Origin: Huiozyma naganishii CBS 8797
Taxonomy: Eukaryota; Ascomycota; Saccharomycetes; Saccharomycetales; Saccharomycetaceae
DNA length: 64,000 nucleotides
Reading direction: 5' to 3'
NCBI RefSeq assembly: GCF_000348985.1
Contig: NC_035930.1
Span: 186,001-250,000, forward strand
In this document: one piece after another, positions 28,199 through 36,973 of the stretch
Position numbering within the stretch: the first letter of the stretch is position 1
How the letters are laid out: every line of letters begins with the position of its first letter
The notes under the pieces: model-generated
The model's input: only the letters and a program-made list of their open reading frames with translations
The model's database searches: none
What the model was told of the DNA's origin: nothing
Translations under genes and position numbers: made by a program

Positions 28199-29578
28199 AT
28201 GTTGCACGTATCTAAAGTTGCGAGGGTCCCAGGTGGTCCCGTGCGTCTGTTGAGCAGGTTTTACTCTGCCCCGACTTTGAAGGAGACCTTTGGAGCACAG
28301 GTGCCGAGACTTGCCGACGAGGTGCGTTCGTTCAAGAAGGAGCACGGGAAGACGGTGATCGACCATGTGACTTTGGAGCAGGCGTACGGTGGTATGCGCG
28401 GGATCAAGTCGATGGTGTGGGAGGGGTCCGTGCTGGACCCTGAGGAAGGGATCCGGTTCCGTGGGTTGACTATCCCTGAGGTGAAGAAGAAGTTGCCGCT
28501 GAGTGCTGGCGGGGAGCCCCTACCAGAGGGTTTGTTCTGGCTGTTGCTCACTGGGGAGATCCCCAGCGAGGAGCAAGTGAGACAGTTATCTGCTGATCTT
28601 GCCGCGAGGTCCGAGTTGCCCGAGCATGTGTCTGCGACTCTGGACCAGTTGCCCCGGGATTTGCACCCAATGGCACAGTTTTCTATTGCGGTGACCGCGT
28701 TGGAGAGTGAATCCAAGTTTGCGAAGGCGTACGCTCGTGGGGTGAACAAATCAGAGTACTGGGATTACACTTTTGAGGACTCGTTGGACTTGCTCGGGAA
28801 ACTGCCCCTTATTGCGTCCAAGATTTACAGGAACGTATTCAAAGATGGGAAGTTGGGGAAAGTGGACTTGACGGCGGACTACGGTGCGAATCTATCCAGT
28901 CTGTTGGGGTTTGCCAACGAGGATTTTGTTGATTTGATGAGACTGTACTTGACGATCCATTCCGACCACGAAGGTGGTAACGTCTCCGCGCACACGACAC
29001 ACTTGGTAGGGTCGGCACTAAGTTCTCCGTACCTGTCGCTTGCGGCAGGTCTCAACGGTCTTGCAGGCCCCTTACATGGCCGTGCCAACCAGGAAGTGCT
29101 GGAGTGGCTGTTCAAGTTGAGGGACGCCGTTGGCGGGGACTACTCCCGCAGCACCATTGAGAAGTACCTATGGGACACTCTCAACAGCGGCCGCGTGATC
29201 CCCGGGTACGGCCACGCGGTCCTGAGAAAGACAGACCCCCGGTACACTGCGCAGCGTGAGTTTGCGCAGAGACACTTCCCGGACTACGAGCTGTTCAAGC
29301 TGGTCTCGACGATCTACGAGGTCGCGCCAGGGGTGCTCACGAAGCACGGCAAGACGAAAAACCCGTGGCCCAACGTGGACTCGCACTCGGGCGTGCTGCT
29401 GCAGTACTACGGCCTGACGGAGGCGTCCTTCTACACGGTCCTGTTCGGCGTGTCACGTGCGTTCGGCGTGCTGCCCCAGCTGATCACGGACCGTGCCGTC
29501 GGGATGTCCATCGAGCGGCCCAAGTCCTTCTCCACGGAGAAGTACCGCCAGCTGGTGGCCCTCTGCGAGAAGCGGTAG
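28199..29578 (+). CDS. Citrate synthase, mitochondrial form (CIT1/CIT2 family)
   Basis: A 459-residue protein. It condenses acetyl-CoA and oxaloacetate to citrate. The first 20 residues are basic and hydroxylated without acids ([19 protein letters not shown]), a mitochondrial presequence. The C-terminus ends CEKR with no peroxisomal SKL. Catalytic residues are present: His 293 in GPLHGRAN, His 339 in GYGHAV and Asp 394 in NVDSHSG. By position next to YCP4 it corresponds to CIT2 of S. cerevisiae, yet by targeting it is Cit1-like; in S. cerevisiae the two arose by genome duplication and only Cit2 became peroxisomal. Third-position GC is high. Confidence 0.95.
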   Translation: MLHVSKVARVPGGPVRLLSRFYSAPTLKETFGAQVPRLADEVRSFKKEHGKTVIDHVTLEQAYGGMRGIKSMVWEGSVLDPEEGIRFRGLTIPEVKKKLPLSAGGEPLPEGLFWLLLTGEIPSEEQVRQLSADLAARSELPEHVSATLDQLPRDLHPMAQFSIAVTALESESKFAKAYARGVNKSEYWDYTFEDSLDLLGKLPLIASKIYRNVFKDGKLGKVDLTADYGANLSSLLGFANEDFVDLMRLYLTIHSDHEGGNVSAHTTHLVGSALSSPYLSLAAGLNGLAGPLHGRANQEVLEWLFKLRDAVGGDYSRSTIEKYLWDTLNSGRVIPGYGHAVLRKTDPRYTAQREFAQRHFPDYELFKLVSTIYEVAPGVLTKHGKTKNPWPNVDSHSGVLLQYYGLTEASFYTVLFGVSRAFGVLPQLITDRAVGMSIERPKSFSTEKYRQLVALCEKR

Positions 29579-29998
29579 ACCGCCGCGGCAGACCAGACGG
29601 TACCGCCACCCAACGTATATATAGTCTAAGTAGCCACGAAACACGACCCCCCACGACCCCCCCCCAGCACAGCGCAACCCCAAAAGGACGTACCGGAGCA
29701 GCACCACCAGCACCACCGCCCACACACCCGCCGCATCAGGTAATTCCTGACAAAAGGCGCTCTTACATAACACCGCTGGGCGGCGGGGCGGCGCTGCGGC
29801 GGGTTCTGTGCGGGCGCCCCCTTTTCCCTCGCTCGAGGCAGGGCGGGCAGGGCCCGCGGTGTATATAAAAGGAGCAGCGCGTTGCCGAGACTGGGGGGGT
29901 ACGGCGTGGTTCTGTCCCGTTCTGTTGTTGCCGTTGGTTGGTTCGCTGGTTAGCTGGTTCCCCCATTGCTCCACCACACCACAGACACACACCAAGAC
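29579..29998 (+). promoter_or_regulatory. Spacer and YCP4 promoter
   Basis: A 420-bp GC-rich spacer with C-runs. A TATATAAAAG box near 29861 lies about 140 bp before the next ATG. No gene is seen. Confidence 0.5.
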
Positions 29999-30778
29999 AT
30001 GGTTAGAATCGCTATTATCACGTACTCGACGTACGGACACATCGACACGCTGGCTAAGGCAGTGCAGGCCGGGATCGAGGAGGCCGGGGGCGCTGCGGAC
30101 GTGTTCCGCGTCGCGGAGACGCTTTCCGACGACGTGCTCGAGCAGATGAACGCGCCGCCCAAGCCCGCGGAGGTGCCCGTCGCCGACGAGAACACGCTCA
30201 AGAACTACGACGCGTTCGTGTTCGGGATCCCCACCAGTTCGGGAACCTGCCCGCGCAGTGGTCCGCGTTCTGGGACAAGACCGGCTCGCTGTGGGCGCAG
30301 GGCGAGCTCCAGGGCAAGGTCGCCGCGTTCTTCATCTCCACGTCGTCCCTGGGCGGCGGGCAGGAGTCCACCGTCAAGAACGTCATGTCGTACCTTGTCC
30401 ACCACGGGATCACGTACGTGCCATTGGGGTACAAGAACTCCTTCGCAGAGCTCGCCAACATCGACGAGGTCCACGGGGGTCCCCTGGGGGCCGGGACGTC
30501 TCGCCGGTGCCGACGGGTCCAGGTCCGCTTCCGACCTGGAGCAGAGAATCGCCAGGATCCAGGGGAAGACTTTCTACCAGACCGCAGTGAAGTTCTTCCC
30601 GTCCGCGGGGGGCTCCGCGGAGAAGAGACCTGCCGCGAAGAAGCCTGCGGAACAGACCGCCACCAAGAAGACCGCCGCCGCTCCTGCTGCAAAGAGAACC
30701 GCCGCAAAGGAGGAACCGAAGAAGGACGACGCCAAGAAGGAGGATGGTGGTATGCTGTCCTGTTGTACTGTTATGTAA
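29999..30778 (+). CDS. YCP4: Ycp4, flavodoxin-like protein, frame broken twice
   Basis: The ATG frame begins [19 protein letters not shown], the FMN phosphate loop of the WrbA/Pst2/Rfs1/Ycp4 family, and ends [10 protein letters not shown], the palmitoylated tail of Ycp4. Between about 30237 and 30505 the conserved sequence is in another frame: [46 protein letters not shown]. So one G appears missing in ACC-AG-TTCGGG near 30237. A compensating shift lies in G/C homopolymers or at an extra T near 30500. As written, about 90 central residues are nonsense. Indels in homopolymers suggest sequence error, but a real lesion is not excluded. S. cerevisiae Ycp4 (247 residues) sits in lipid-raft membranes. 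Neighbours match YCR005C-YCR004C-YCR003W-YCR002C. Confidence 0.88.
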   Translation: MVRIAIITYSTYGHIDTLAKAVQAGIEEAGGAADVFRVAETLSDDVLEQMNAPPKPAEVPVADENTLKNYDAFVFGIPTSSGTCPRSGPRSGTRPARCGRRASSRARSPRSSSPRRPWAAGRSPPSRTSCRTLSTTGSRTCHWGTRTPSQSSPTSTRSTGVPWGPGRLAGADGSRSASDLEQRIARIQGKTFYQTAVKFFPSAGGSAEKRPAAKKPAEQTATKKTAAAPAAKRTAAKEEPKKDDAKKEDGGMLSCCTVM

Positions 30779-30922
30779 TTGACAGAGACAAACGTCCCTG
30801 CCAGTATTCTTTCTACTTCTCTCTTTATAATATAGTAAATATAATCTCTTAGCGTGCTATACAAGGCGTAATTAAGTATGTACATGTTAGTACTAGTCGT
30901 TACTACTAGTCGTTACCAGGTG

Positions 30923-31330
30923 TCAATTCTCATGCGGCAACGTTCGTGGACGCTTCTGCAAGTAGCTGTCCCTGTCGCGTAGTTTCTCACGCTCAGCGGT
31001 GTCCCTGCGCCCAGGGTACAACGAGGGGTCCACCTCCCCCCCCGCCTCCTTCTCTCCCTCCACTGCGCCCCGGGTCTTCCAGAGGTGCTTGATCTCACCC
31101 ACACAGTACATGCACAGAGTGTGCTGTCTCTTGATATGGCCACAGGAGGGACACCGGCCAAGACTGTGCAGTGGCGCAGTGGACCGTGTCGCGTGCGGGC
31201 CCAGCTGCCGCATCCGACGCTTCATGTGCGACGTCTTCTTCTTGGGGGACGCAAGAAGCCACCCGCTCCACCCAACACGCACTCGAGTCAGCACACTCAA
31301 CCCTGTGGTCAACCTCGCTGCCACCGACAT
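30923..31330 (-). CDS. MRPL32: Mitochondrial ribosomal protein bL32m
   Basis: A 135-residue protein. The first part is an Arg-rich, acid-free mitochondrial presequence. The mature part starts near the conserved PKKKTSHMKRRMRQ and carries the zinc ribbon CPSCG...CMYC (Cys pairs 14 residues apart). In S. cerevisiae this protein is matured by the m-AAA protease and is needed for mitoribosome assembly. It is shorter than the 183-residue S. cerevisiae form, mainly in the presequence. It lies between YCP4 and CDC10, divergent from CDC10 by 127 bp. Confidence 0.93.
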   Translation of the reverse strand: MSVAARLTTGLSVLTRVRVGWSGWLLASPKKKTSHMKRRMRQLGPHATRSTAPLHSLGRCPSCGHIKRQHTLCMYCVGEIKHLWKTRGAVEGEKEAGGEVDPSLYPGRRDTAEREKLRDRDSYLQKRPRTLPHEN

Positions 31331-31457
31331 CCACGCTGTCCTCGCTCTTGTCCTCGTCCGTCCTCGAAGCTAAGATTCGATTTGTGAACAATTCAGTTTA
31401 TTTTAACACAACAAACCACCAACCACCACCAACCCAAGAACAAGAAACACCACACCC

Positions 31458-32453
31458 ATGTCCACACTCCAGCCAGCCTCGTACGTCGGGTTCGACACAA
31501 TCACCAGCCAGATCGAGCACAGGCTGCTCAAGCGCGGGTTCCGCTTCAACGTCATGTGTGTGGGGGAATCAGGCCTGGGGAAAACCACCATGGTCAACAC
31601 ACTCTTCGCTGCACACCTCGTCGACCAAGAACAAGGCCCAGGGCCCGCACGCACCACGGAGATCTCCGTCTCGAGCCACACGCTCGTCGAGGACAGGGTC
31701 AAACTCCACGTGAACGTCGTCGACACACCCGGGTTCGGAGACGCCGTGGATAACTCGCGCTGTTGGGAACCCATAGTCAAGTACTGCAAGGAGCAACACA
31801 GCCAGTACCTCCGCCGCGAACTCACTGCGCAACGTGAACGCGAGATCCCGGACACAAGGGTCCACGCCGTACTGTACTTCCTCAACCCGGCAAACGTCCA
31901 CCGTGGGTTATCACCATTGGACCGTGTGACTCTTAGGAAACTAGCTGAAGTGGCTAACATCGTCCCCGTCATCGGGAAGGCCGACACTCTCACTCTGGAG
32001 GAACGTCACCAGTTCAGGGACTTGGTGCAAAGACAGATCAACGAGGAACAGTTGGCTGTGTACCCGTATGATCACGAGGCCACGGGGGCAGACAACGAGG
32101 ATGTCTCCCCCGAGGAGGCAGAATTGAACAGCAGCATCCGTGCAATTGTCCCCTTCGCGGTCGTCGGTGCAGAGACTACAGTGCAAATCGACGGCGAGAA
32201 CGTTAGAGGAAGACGTAACAGGTGGGGGGTGATCAACATCGAGGATATCAACCAGTGCGAGTTCGTATACCTCCGCGAGTTCCTCATCAGGACACACCTC
32301 CAAGATCTCATCGAAACGACAGCGTACCTCCACTACGAACGGTTCAGGGCAAGACAACTCATCGCTTTGAAAGAGAACGCTTCAAACAGATCCACCCAAC
32401 AGCAGCAGCAGCAGGCGTCCACGCAACTCCACAACAACCCGATGTACCACTGA
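31458..32453 (+). CDS. CDC10: Cdc10, septin
   Basis: A 331-residue septin (S. cerevisiae Cdc10 322). The GTPase core has GESGLGKTT (P-loop), DTPGFGD and GKADTLT, then the septin-unique element near 250-290 (WGVINIEDINQCEFVYLREFL). Unlike other mitotic septins it lacks a C-terminal coiled coil, as Cdc10 does, and ends in a short poly-Gln tail (QQQQQQQ). Cdc10 forms the centre of the septin rod at the bud neck. Confidence 0.97.
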   Translation: MSTLQPASYVGFDTITSQIEHRLLKRGFRFNVMCVGESGLGKTTMVNTLFAAHLVDQEQGPGPARTTEISVSSHTLVEDRVKLHVNVVDTPGFGDAVDNSRCWEPIVKYCKEQHSQYLRRELTAQREREIPDTRVHAVLYFLNPANVHRGLSPLDRVTLRKLAEVANIVPVIGKADTLTLEERHQFRDLVQRQINEEQLAVYPYDHEATGADNEDVSPEEAELNSSIRAIVPFAVVGAETTVQIDGENVRGRRNRWGVINIEDINQCEFVYLREFLIRTHLQDLIETTAYLHYERFRARQLIALKENASNRSTQQQQQQASTQLHNNPMYH

Positions 32454-32541
32454 GACTAAACTATCCCTTTCTATATACACACTGCTCTCCGAATCTATAC
32501 ATATGTATGCTAAACTAAAACGTGTCGTGGTGTTGCTCACT
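32454..32541. other. Convergent CDC10-RER1 gap where CEN3 lies in S. cerevisiae
   Basis: Only 88 bp separate the two stop codons. In S. cerevisiae the centromere of chr III lies between these same convergent genes. The gap is too short for a CDEI-CDEII-CDEIII point centromere (about 120 bp), and no TTCCGAAA core is present. Confidence 0.85.
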
Positions 32542-33120
32542 TTACTCCGCGGAGTACCGCTTCTTCCCAATGTCCAGCGGGATGTACTTGTACTTCATCA
32601 TGTGCTGGATCTGCCGCCGCATCGTCAACATGAAGAGCGCAACGAAGTACACGAGTAGGATAGGCCAGTACACGGGGATATCCGTCCACACGGTCACACT
32701 CATCACTAGCGCAAGCAAAGTCGCACGCGTCACGTTGTACCAGAACTTGAACTCAGGAAGTCTCCTGATAAAGGGCCGGAACTCCTCGGATTGCTCGTCG
32801 GGGGCACCGCCGGCCTCCAATTCGTTGTTCCGCTCATCCTGCTGCAACGACATGTCGAACTTTGGTGTCAAGAACGCCAGAAACTGGTTCAACTGGAATA
32901 TGTACAGCGTGTAGCAGATCGCATACCACCCGCCCCAAGCAATAACACGCGTCAGAAACAACGCCTGCAACACAAAGAACCCAAGCCACCGCCCACGCGT
33001 CTGCGGCGTCACACGGTCCAAATGGTGCCGGTACAACTGTTTCACCTCCTGCACGTACCGCAGCGGACCAAAACTGGAACCAGCAGCGGAATCATCACCT
33101 TCCATAGACTTGAATTCCAT
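32542..33120 (-). CDS. RER1: Rer1, ER retrieval receptor
   Basis: A 192-residue Golgi membrane protein (S. cerevisiae Rer1 188) that returns ER membrane proteins through COPI vesicles. Four hydrophobic segments are visible. The family core NQFLAFLTPKFDMSLQQD and SEEFRPFIRRLPEFKFW is intact, as is the end RRQIQHMMKYKYIPLDIGKK. The frame opens upstream at a GTG; the first ATG is 33120 (MEFKSMEG). Confidence 0.97.
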   Translation of the reverse strand: MEFKSMEGDDSAAGSSFGPLRYVQEVKQLYRHHLDRVTPQTRGRWLGFFVLQALFLTRVIAWGGWYAICYTLYIFQLNQFLAFLTPKFDMSLQQDERNNELEAGGAPDEQSEEFRPFIRRLPEFKFWYNVTRATLLALVMSVTVWTDIPVYWPILLVYFVALFMLTMRRQIQHMMKYKYIPLDIGKKRYSAE

Positions 33121-33248
33121 TCCTTCACTCACAGGATGCTCAGTTCCAAGCCAATTGAACCTCCAAACTAGCAGCCACTGTCCTCTTCTTCGAAAACTCG
33201 TTTCAACGATTATTTAATATTAATATTTTTTTGTTCATTCTATGATGG

Positions 33249-33292
33249 GGTCCCGTTACGCGATGCGCTAACCACTTGAGCATACCAGGCGC
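33249..33292 (-). other. tRNA-like D-arm fragment
   Basis: On the minus strand the stretch TATGCTCAAGTGGTTAGCGC resembles a tRNA box A and D-arm (stem GCTC/GCGC, three of four pairs). No anticodon stem or box B follows and there is no T-run terminator, so at most this is a tRNA relic. It abuts the start of the next gene. Confidence 0.2.
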
Positions 33293-33298
33293 GCCTCT

Positions 33299-34114
33299 AT
33301 GCTGTGTGTTGCCGGTCAATTGGTCTCCTGTGCGTGCGCGTGCGTCGCAGTGCACTACCAGAAACGCTACAACAGATTGCACCGGTCCATCTACGGGCTC
33401 TCCTACGACACACAGTCGCTGACGGTCGCGTACAGGGCAGTGTCCGTGTACTGCTCGCTGCTGTACAAGTGCAACGGCACGGTGAGGGGGCAACTTACAC
33501 GCAGGTGGCCTCGGTTCTACGCTCTCTCTGGGCCCGGTGCACCGGTGCAACCTTGGATCGTGCTCGCCGATCTCGCTGTTCTCGCAAGTCTGCTCGGTTT
33601 GATCAGACAGCTTGCAGCGTACAACCACACGAGACATGTGCACCAGGGTTACTCCTTTATCGCGTGGGCTAATTTCACGCTTACACTGGGTGCCCTTGGC
33701 GTCGGTTCCCTCCTGTGTGCCCTCTGGAGGGGCCCCAGGGGTCCCGGTCTGCTAGGACTGTTTCTCCTCGACCACGTCAACTTCACGTGGGTGATCGGAC
33801 AGTACATCTGTGCGGTAGCGCTGTGGCCGCAGATATGCATCAACTGGATGGGGACTTGTTGCAGCGGCATCTCGTCCCGCTTCGTAGTCGTCTCGCTGGT
33901 AGGGGCGCTCGTGCGCGTATTCACCAACACAAACGTCGGAAACAACGTGCCCTTCTACAGGTGGCCCTACAACGTCACTACAAGGCTCGCAAACTACATA
34001 GAGCTGGTGTCGCTGTGTATTATCCTCCTACAGGCGCAGAAAGTGTACGTACACAACAAGCCGCGACTGCCAAAAGTAGGCCAGATACAGCACTACAACG
34101 GCGGGGTGGTATGA
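33299..34114 (+). CDS. PQ-loop type membrane protein, homologue of YCL002C
   Basis: A 271-residue protein with about six to seven hydrophobic segments. A PQ-loop motif (ALWPQICINW) near residue 180 is typical of cystinosin/KDEL-receptor-like transporters. It lies between RER1 and PGS1 in opposite orientation to both, exactly the place of YCL002C in S. cerevisiae, a membrane protein of unknown function. Substrate unknown. ATG at 33299 is used, but that start is only 178 bp from the RER1 start and the N-terminus is hydrophobic. Confidence 0.75.
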   Translation: MLCVAGQLVSCACACVAVHYQKRYNRLHRSIYGLSYDTQSLTVAYRAVSVYCSLLYKCNGTVRGQLTRRWPRFYALSGPGAPVQPWIVLADLAVLASLLGLIRQLAAYNHTRHVHQGYSFIAWANFTLTLGALGVGSLLCALWRGPRGPGLLGLFLLDHVNFTWVIGQYICAVALWPQICINWMGTCCSGISSRFVVVSLVGALVRVFTNTNVGNNVPFYRWPYNVTTRLANYIELVSLCIILLQAQKVYVHNKPRLPKVGQIQHYNGGVV

Positions 34115-34198
34115 CCCGTACGTAACAATGACAATGGAGGGTATGCATTTGACTAGGTAGGTGCGCTTATTTACATGATGTGGGGGAGGGTTTGATGA

Positions 34199-35770
34199 TC
34201 ACAGACGTTTCCCCAGGATCGACGTCGCAAGTTTGACGCCAGCACTGACGTATCGGTCCGAATCCCTGTTAAAGTCGTCCAGTGTCACGCGCTTTGTGTC
34301 CTCTAACAAGTGCTGCACCTCGCCCTGCATCTCCCGCCTCAACTCCGGGTCTGTCGTCACTACAATAGCATCGGATTCCAAGTCCAGAGAGTATGCCCGC
34401 TTCGTGTAGTTTGAGGAACCAATGATCGTTGCAAAGGGGGTGCAGGTGTGGGGCTTGGCCCCGACCCCAGCAAGCCAGATGCCCTTCGCATGGTAGGACC
34501 ACCCGCCAGGCTCGTTCGCGGTGCCCCGCCGCCACTCCATCAGCGCAATGCTGTCGGACTTGCCCCGTCGTTCCACACTCCTCACAAACTTGTGCGCCAG
34601 GTGTAGGTACGCATCCGGCAGGTGTCGAGACACACCCTTCGACCGGTAGAACCCGTTAGCGTACGGCGACGCGGTGATCACCGTGCCGTGCGACGACTGC
34701 GAGTTCAGAAGACGGTGCTTGATCGAGGGCAACATGTTGAAGTACCCTGCGGTGAAAGTCCAGTCGATCTTCGTCCCCGGTTCGTCCACCATAGACAGCA
34801 TCGAGACCACGCTGGGGAGTTCCGTCGATCTGTCGTGGTTTCTCCGGAACAACGGCGTGAACTGTGATATTGGGTACACTACCGTAGGGTACAGCTCATT
34901 CTTATCGTGGTGTCGCGTCTCCGAGGGCGTTGTCGTGTGCAGGAACTTGTCCAGTCTCTCAGAAGATGTCTGCAGAAACTTGGACTTGTTCAGTTGCGGC
35001 TCGACCGCCTTGTTCGATGCGGGCCAAACCAGTTCGAACTTCTCCTCCAGGTCCCGCCTCGCCTTCAATCGATAGGACAGCGACGATACCGTGCGGTGCA
35101 GTTGGAACTGGTAATCCGCAAACGCGCCGTTTTGGAATATGTAATACCTGTCCTGCCTGTCTGAGAAATAGTCGTTCGACAGGTTCGCACCGGATAGGAT
35201 GACCTCGTCGTCCACACCATATATCTTCATATGTTGCAATCCCAACCCCTCATTGAATCGTCGTGGGATCACGGTCTTCTTCCACCCGCGGAACACGGGT
35301 GTCCTGTAAAACCTGCAATCCACCCTCTCGTCCCCAAACTTCTCCACGAGAGTGCTTAGTAGAGTCGCAGAACTCGTCCGAGGGTACTCCCTCGTGCCTC
35401 GCAACCCGTCCAGAAGGAAATAAACCTTTAAATCTGGGTTCCGAGACAACGCATCGGAAACGCAGTCGACCAATTCTGTTTCAGTCTTGCCCAAGTACAA
35501 AGACGCTATGAAGACCCTTCTCTTCGCGCTGGAGATCTTGCTCAGCAGTGTCTTGTAAAACCCATCTGGCGCATAGAGTATCTTGATCGTGCCCTGTTTG
35601 AAATAGAACCTCGTTGGAGTCACCTCTTGCAGTTTCTGCCTCAGAGATTCGATGTACCCTGCCTCCGGAGCTCCCATCTGTGAGAGCGAGGTCGAGTAGT
35701 AAAGTTTCGTCGATGTCGTGGGCGGTCTAGCTGTAAAAGTTAATACTCTGTATGCCGCAGCACGGAACAT
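34199..35770 (-). CDS. PGS1: Pgs1, phosphatidylglycerophosphate synthase
   Basis: A 523-residue protein (S. cerevisiae Pgs1 521) of the phospholipase D superfamily. It makes phosphatidylglycerophosphate from CDP-diacylglycerol and glycerol-3-phosphate, the committed step to cardiolipin in mitochondria. The N-terminus is a presequence. HKD motif 1 is HMKIYGVDDEVILSGANLS near 180, and motif 2 is YHAKGIWLAG followed by IIGSSNYTKRA near 430; the second lacks the final Asp, as in the family. Neighbours fit YCL004W. Confidence 0.96.
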   Translation of the reverse strand: MFRAAAYRVLTFTARPPTTSTKLYYSTSLSQMGAPEAGYIESLRQKLQEVTPTRFYFKQGTIKILYAPDGFYKTLLSKISSAKRRVFIASLYLGKTETELVDCVSDALSRNPDLKVYFLLDGLRGTREYPRTSSATLLSTLVEKFGDERVDCRFYRTPVFRGWKKTVIPRRFNEGLGLQHMKIYGVDDEVILSGANLSNDYFSDRQDRYYIFQNGAFADYQFQLHRTVSSLSYRLKARRDLEEKFELVWPASNKAVEPQLNKSKFLQTSSERLDKFLHTTTPSETRHHDKNELYPTVVYPISQFTPLFRRNHDRSTELPSVVSMLSMVDEPGTKIDWTFTAGYFNMLPSIKHRLLNSQSSHGTVITASPYANGFYRSKGVSRHLPDAYLHLAHKFVRSVERRGKSDSIALMEWRRGTANEPGGWSYHAKGIWLAGVGAKPHTCTPFATIIGSSNYTKRAYSLDLESDAIVVTTDPELRREMQGEVQHLLEDTKRVTLDDFNRDSDRYVSAGVKLATSILGKRL

Positions 35771-36007
35771 CCCCGTCCAATCTACGCGGATCAGTCTGCT
35801 GTCTGCACCGACGCTCCACCGCGTCTTGAAGCAAGTCGTAAGAAGCAGCGCCTTATTCCAAAATATGAATACAATTTATAGAATGCGGTTCCCTTCACTG
35901 ACAAAGCCGTATGTACCCTCATCGTGATAGAAATGACGGCACTGGTAGCAATGGTCTCTTAAACGTAGTTAGATGCAGATAATATATATATATGTGTGTG
36001 TTCGGTC

Positions 36008-36973
36008 TCACGATTTGCTCGCAGCACGATGTTTCCTGCGTTGTTTGAGACTTGCATCTGGACTTCCATGAGCGAGTTCCTCGTTCTCTTGTGTTCTTAG
36101 CGTCGAGTACCGCAAAGTGTCCTCGGTGTCCCATAAGTCTGACTCCCCGGACATTGTGTTGGTGAACGGTGATGCTGGTGGTGTCTGGTATGTCGCATGC
36201 AACGTACGCGTATCGCTTTGGAAGAAGTCGCTGGGGAGAGCGGAGGCCAAGTGTAATTGCTCCTCCTTAGATTTCACTTTCGCCAGCGGATCCCCAGACA
36301 TTCTCCTTGATCTTCTGCTGTGGATAGTACCCGTACTCCCACGCGAAGATGCCATGCTCATGGGTTTCAGGGGAGTCTTGGGAGCGTTTTGCAATATAGC
36401 TGGGGTAAACATTCTCCAGGCCCATACTTTCGCAATTGGGACCTCTTCCACTTTCGACTTGAACTGGGCCCATAACCGGTGTACCCTTTGCATCAGGTAA
36501 TCTTTCAACCGGTACATCCAGCTAGTGACGTCGACGATGTAGTTGGGCACGCCGCAGAAACTGTGCATCAGCCCGAGCGACCCACCCACGGTCACACCAA
36601 TGAGCACCCCAAACACAACGATCGCAATACTGTACTGTAAGACTGCCGTGAAGATGTACGTGTTCCACCAGTTGGAACTCTGCACGGATCGTTTCATGGA
36701 CTGCACGGAAGTGTTCCAAAACAGGTACAGCGGCACATTAGCGGGCAATGTCACGAACTGGAACCACACCTTCCCCACAATTGCAACGGGAGCGTATACC
36801 ACGCCGCGCAGGACGGAAACAACACCGCGAAGCAATACCAGAAACACCTTATAGAGCAGTTGCACGGCCCGCAGTGCAGTTGACAGGCAGCCTCTCAGTA
36901 CTGTCCTGCCAAGCCAGGCGACCTTGTACAACCCATTCACAGTGAACGACTCGCGAACCACTACAACGTCCAT
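36008..36973 (-). CDS. LDB16: Ldb16, seipin partner at lipid droplets
   Basis: A 321-residue protein (S. cerevisiae Ldb16 256). The first 160 residues are hydrophobic with two strong membrane stretches (LPANVPLYLFWNTSV; AIVVFGVLIGVTVGGSLGLM) and a hydroxyl-containing helix region. The C-terminal half is basic and Ser/Thr-rich. Ldb16 works with the seipin Sei1 (Fld1) at ER-lipid droplet contacts. Position next to PGS1 matches YCL005W. The divergent tail is longer than in S. cerevisiae. Confidence 0.85.
   Translation of the reverse strand: MDVVVVRESFTVNGLYKVAWLGRTVLRGCLSTALRAVQLLYKVFLVLLRGVVSVLRGVVYAPVAIVGKVWFQFVTLPANVPLYLFWNTSVQSMKRSVQSSNWWNTYIFTAVLQYSIAIVVFGVLIGVTVGGSLGLMHSFCGVPNYIVDVTSWMYRLKDYLMQRVHRLWAQFKSKVEEVPIAKVWAWRMFTPAILQNAPKTPLKPMSMASSRGSTGTIHSRRSRRMSGDPLAKVKSKEEQLHLASALPSDFFQSDTRTLHATYQTPPASPFTNTMSGESDLWDTEDTLRYSTLRTQENEELAHGSPDASLKQRRKHRAASKS

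Noticed and set aside
29453..30040. 195-codon minus-strand frame after citrate synthase
   Set aside because: GC-rich chance frame overlapping the CIT 3' end and the YCP4 promoter; composition like noise.
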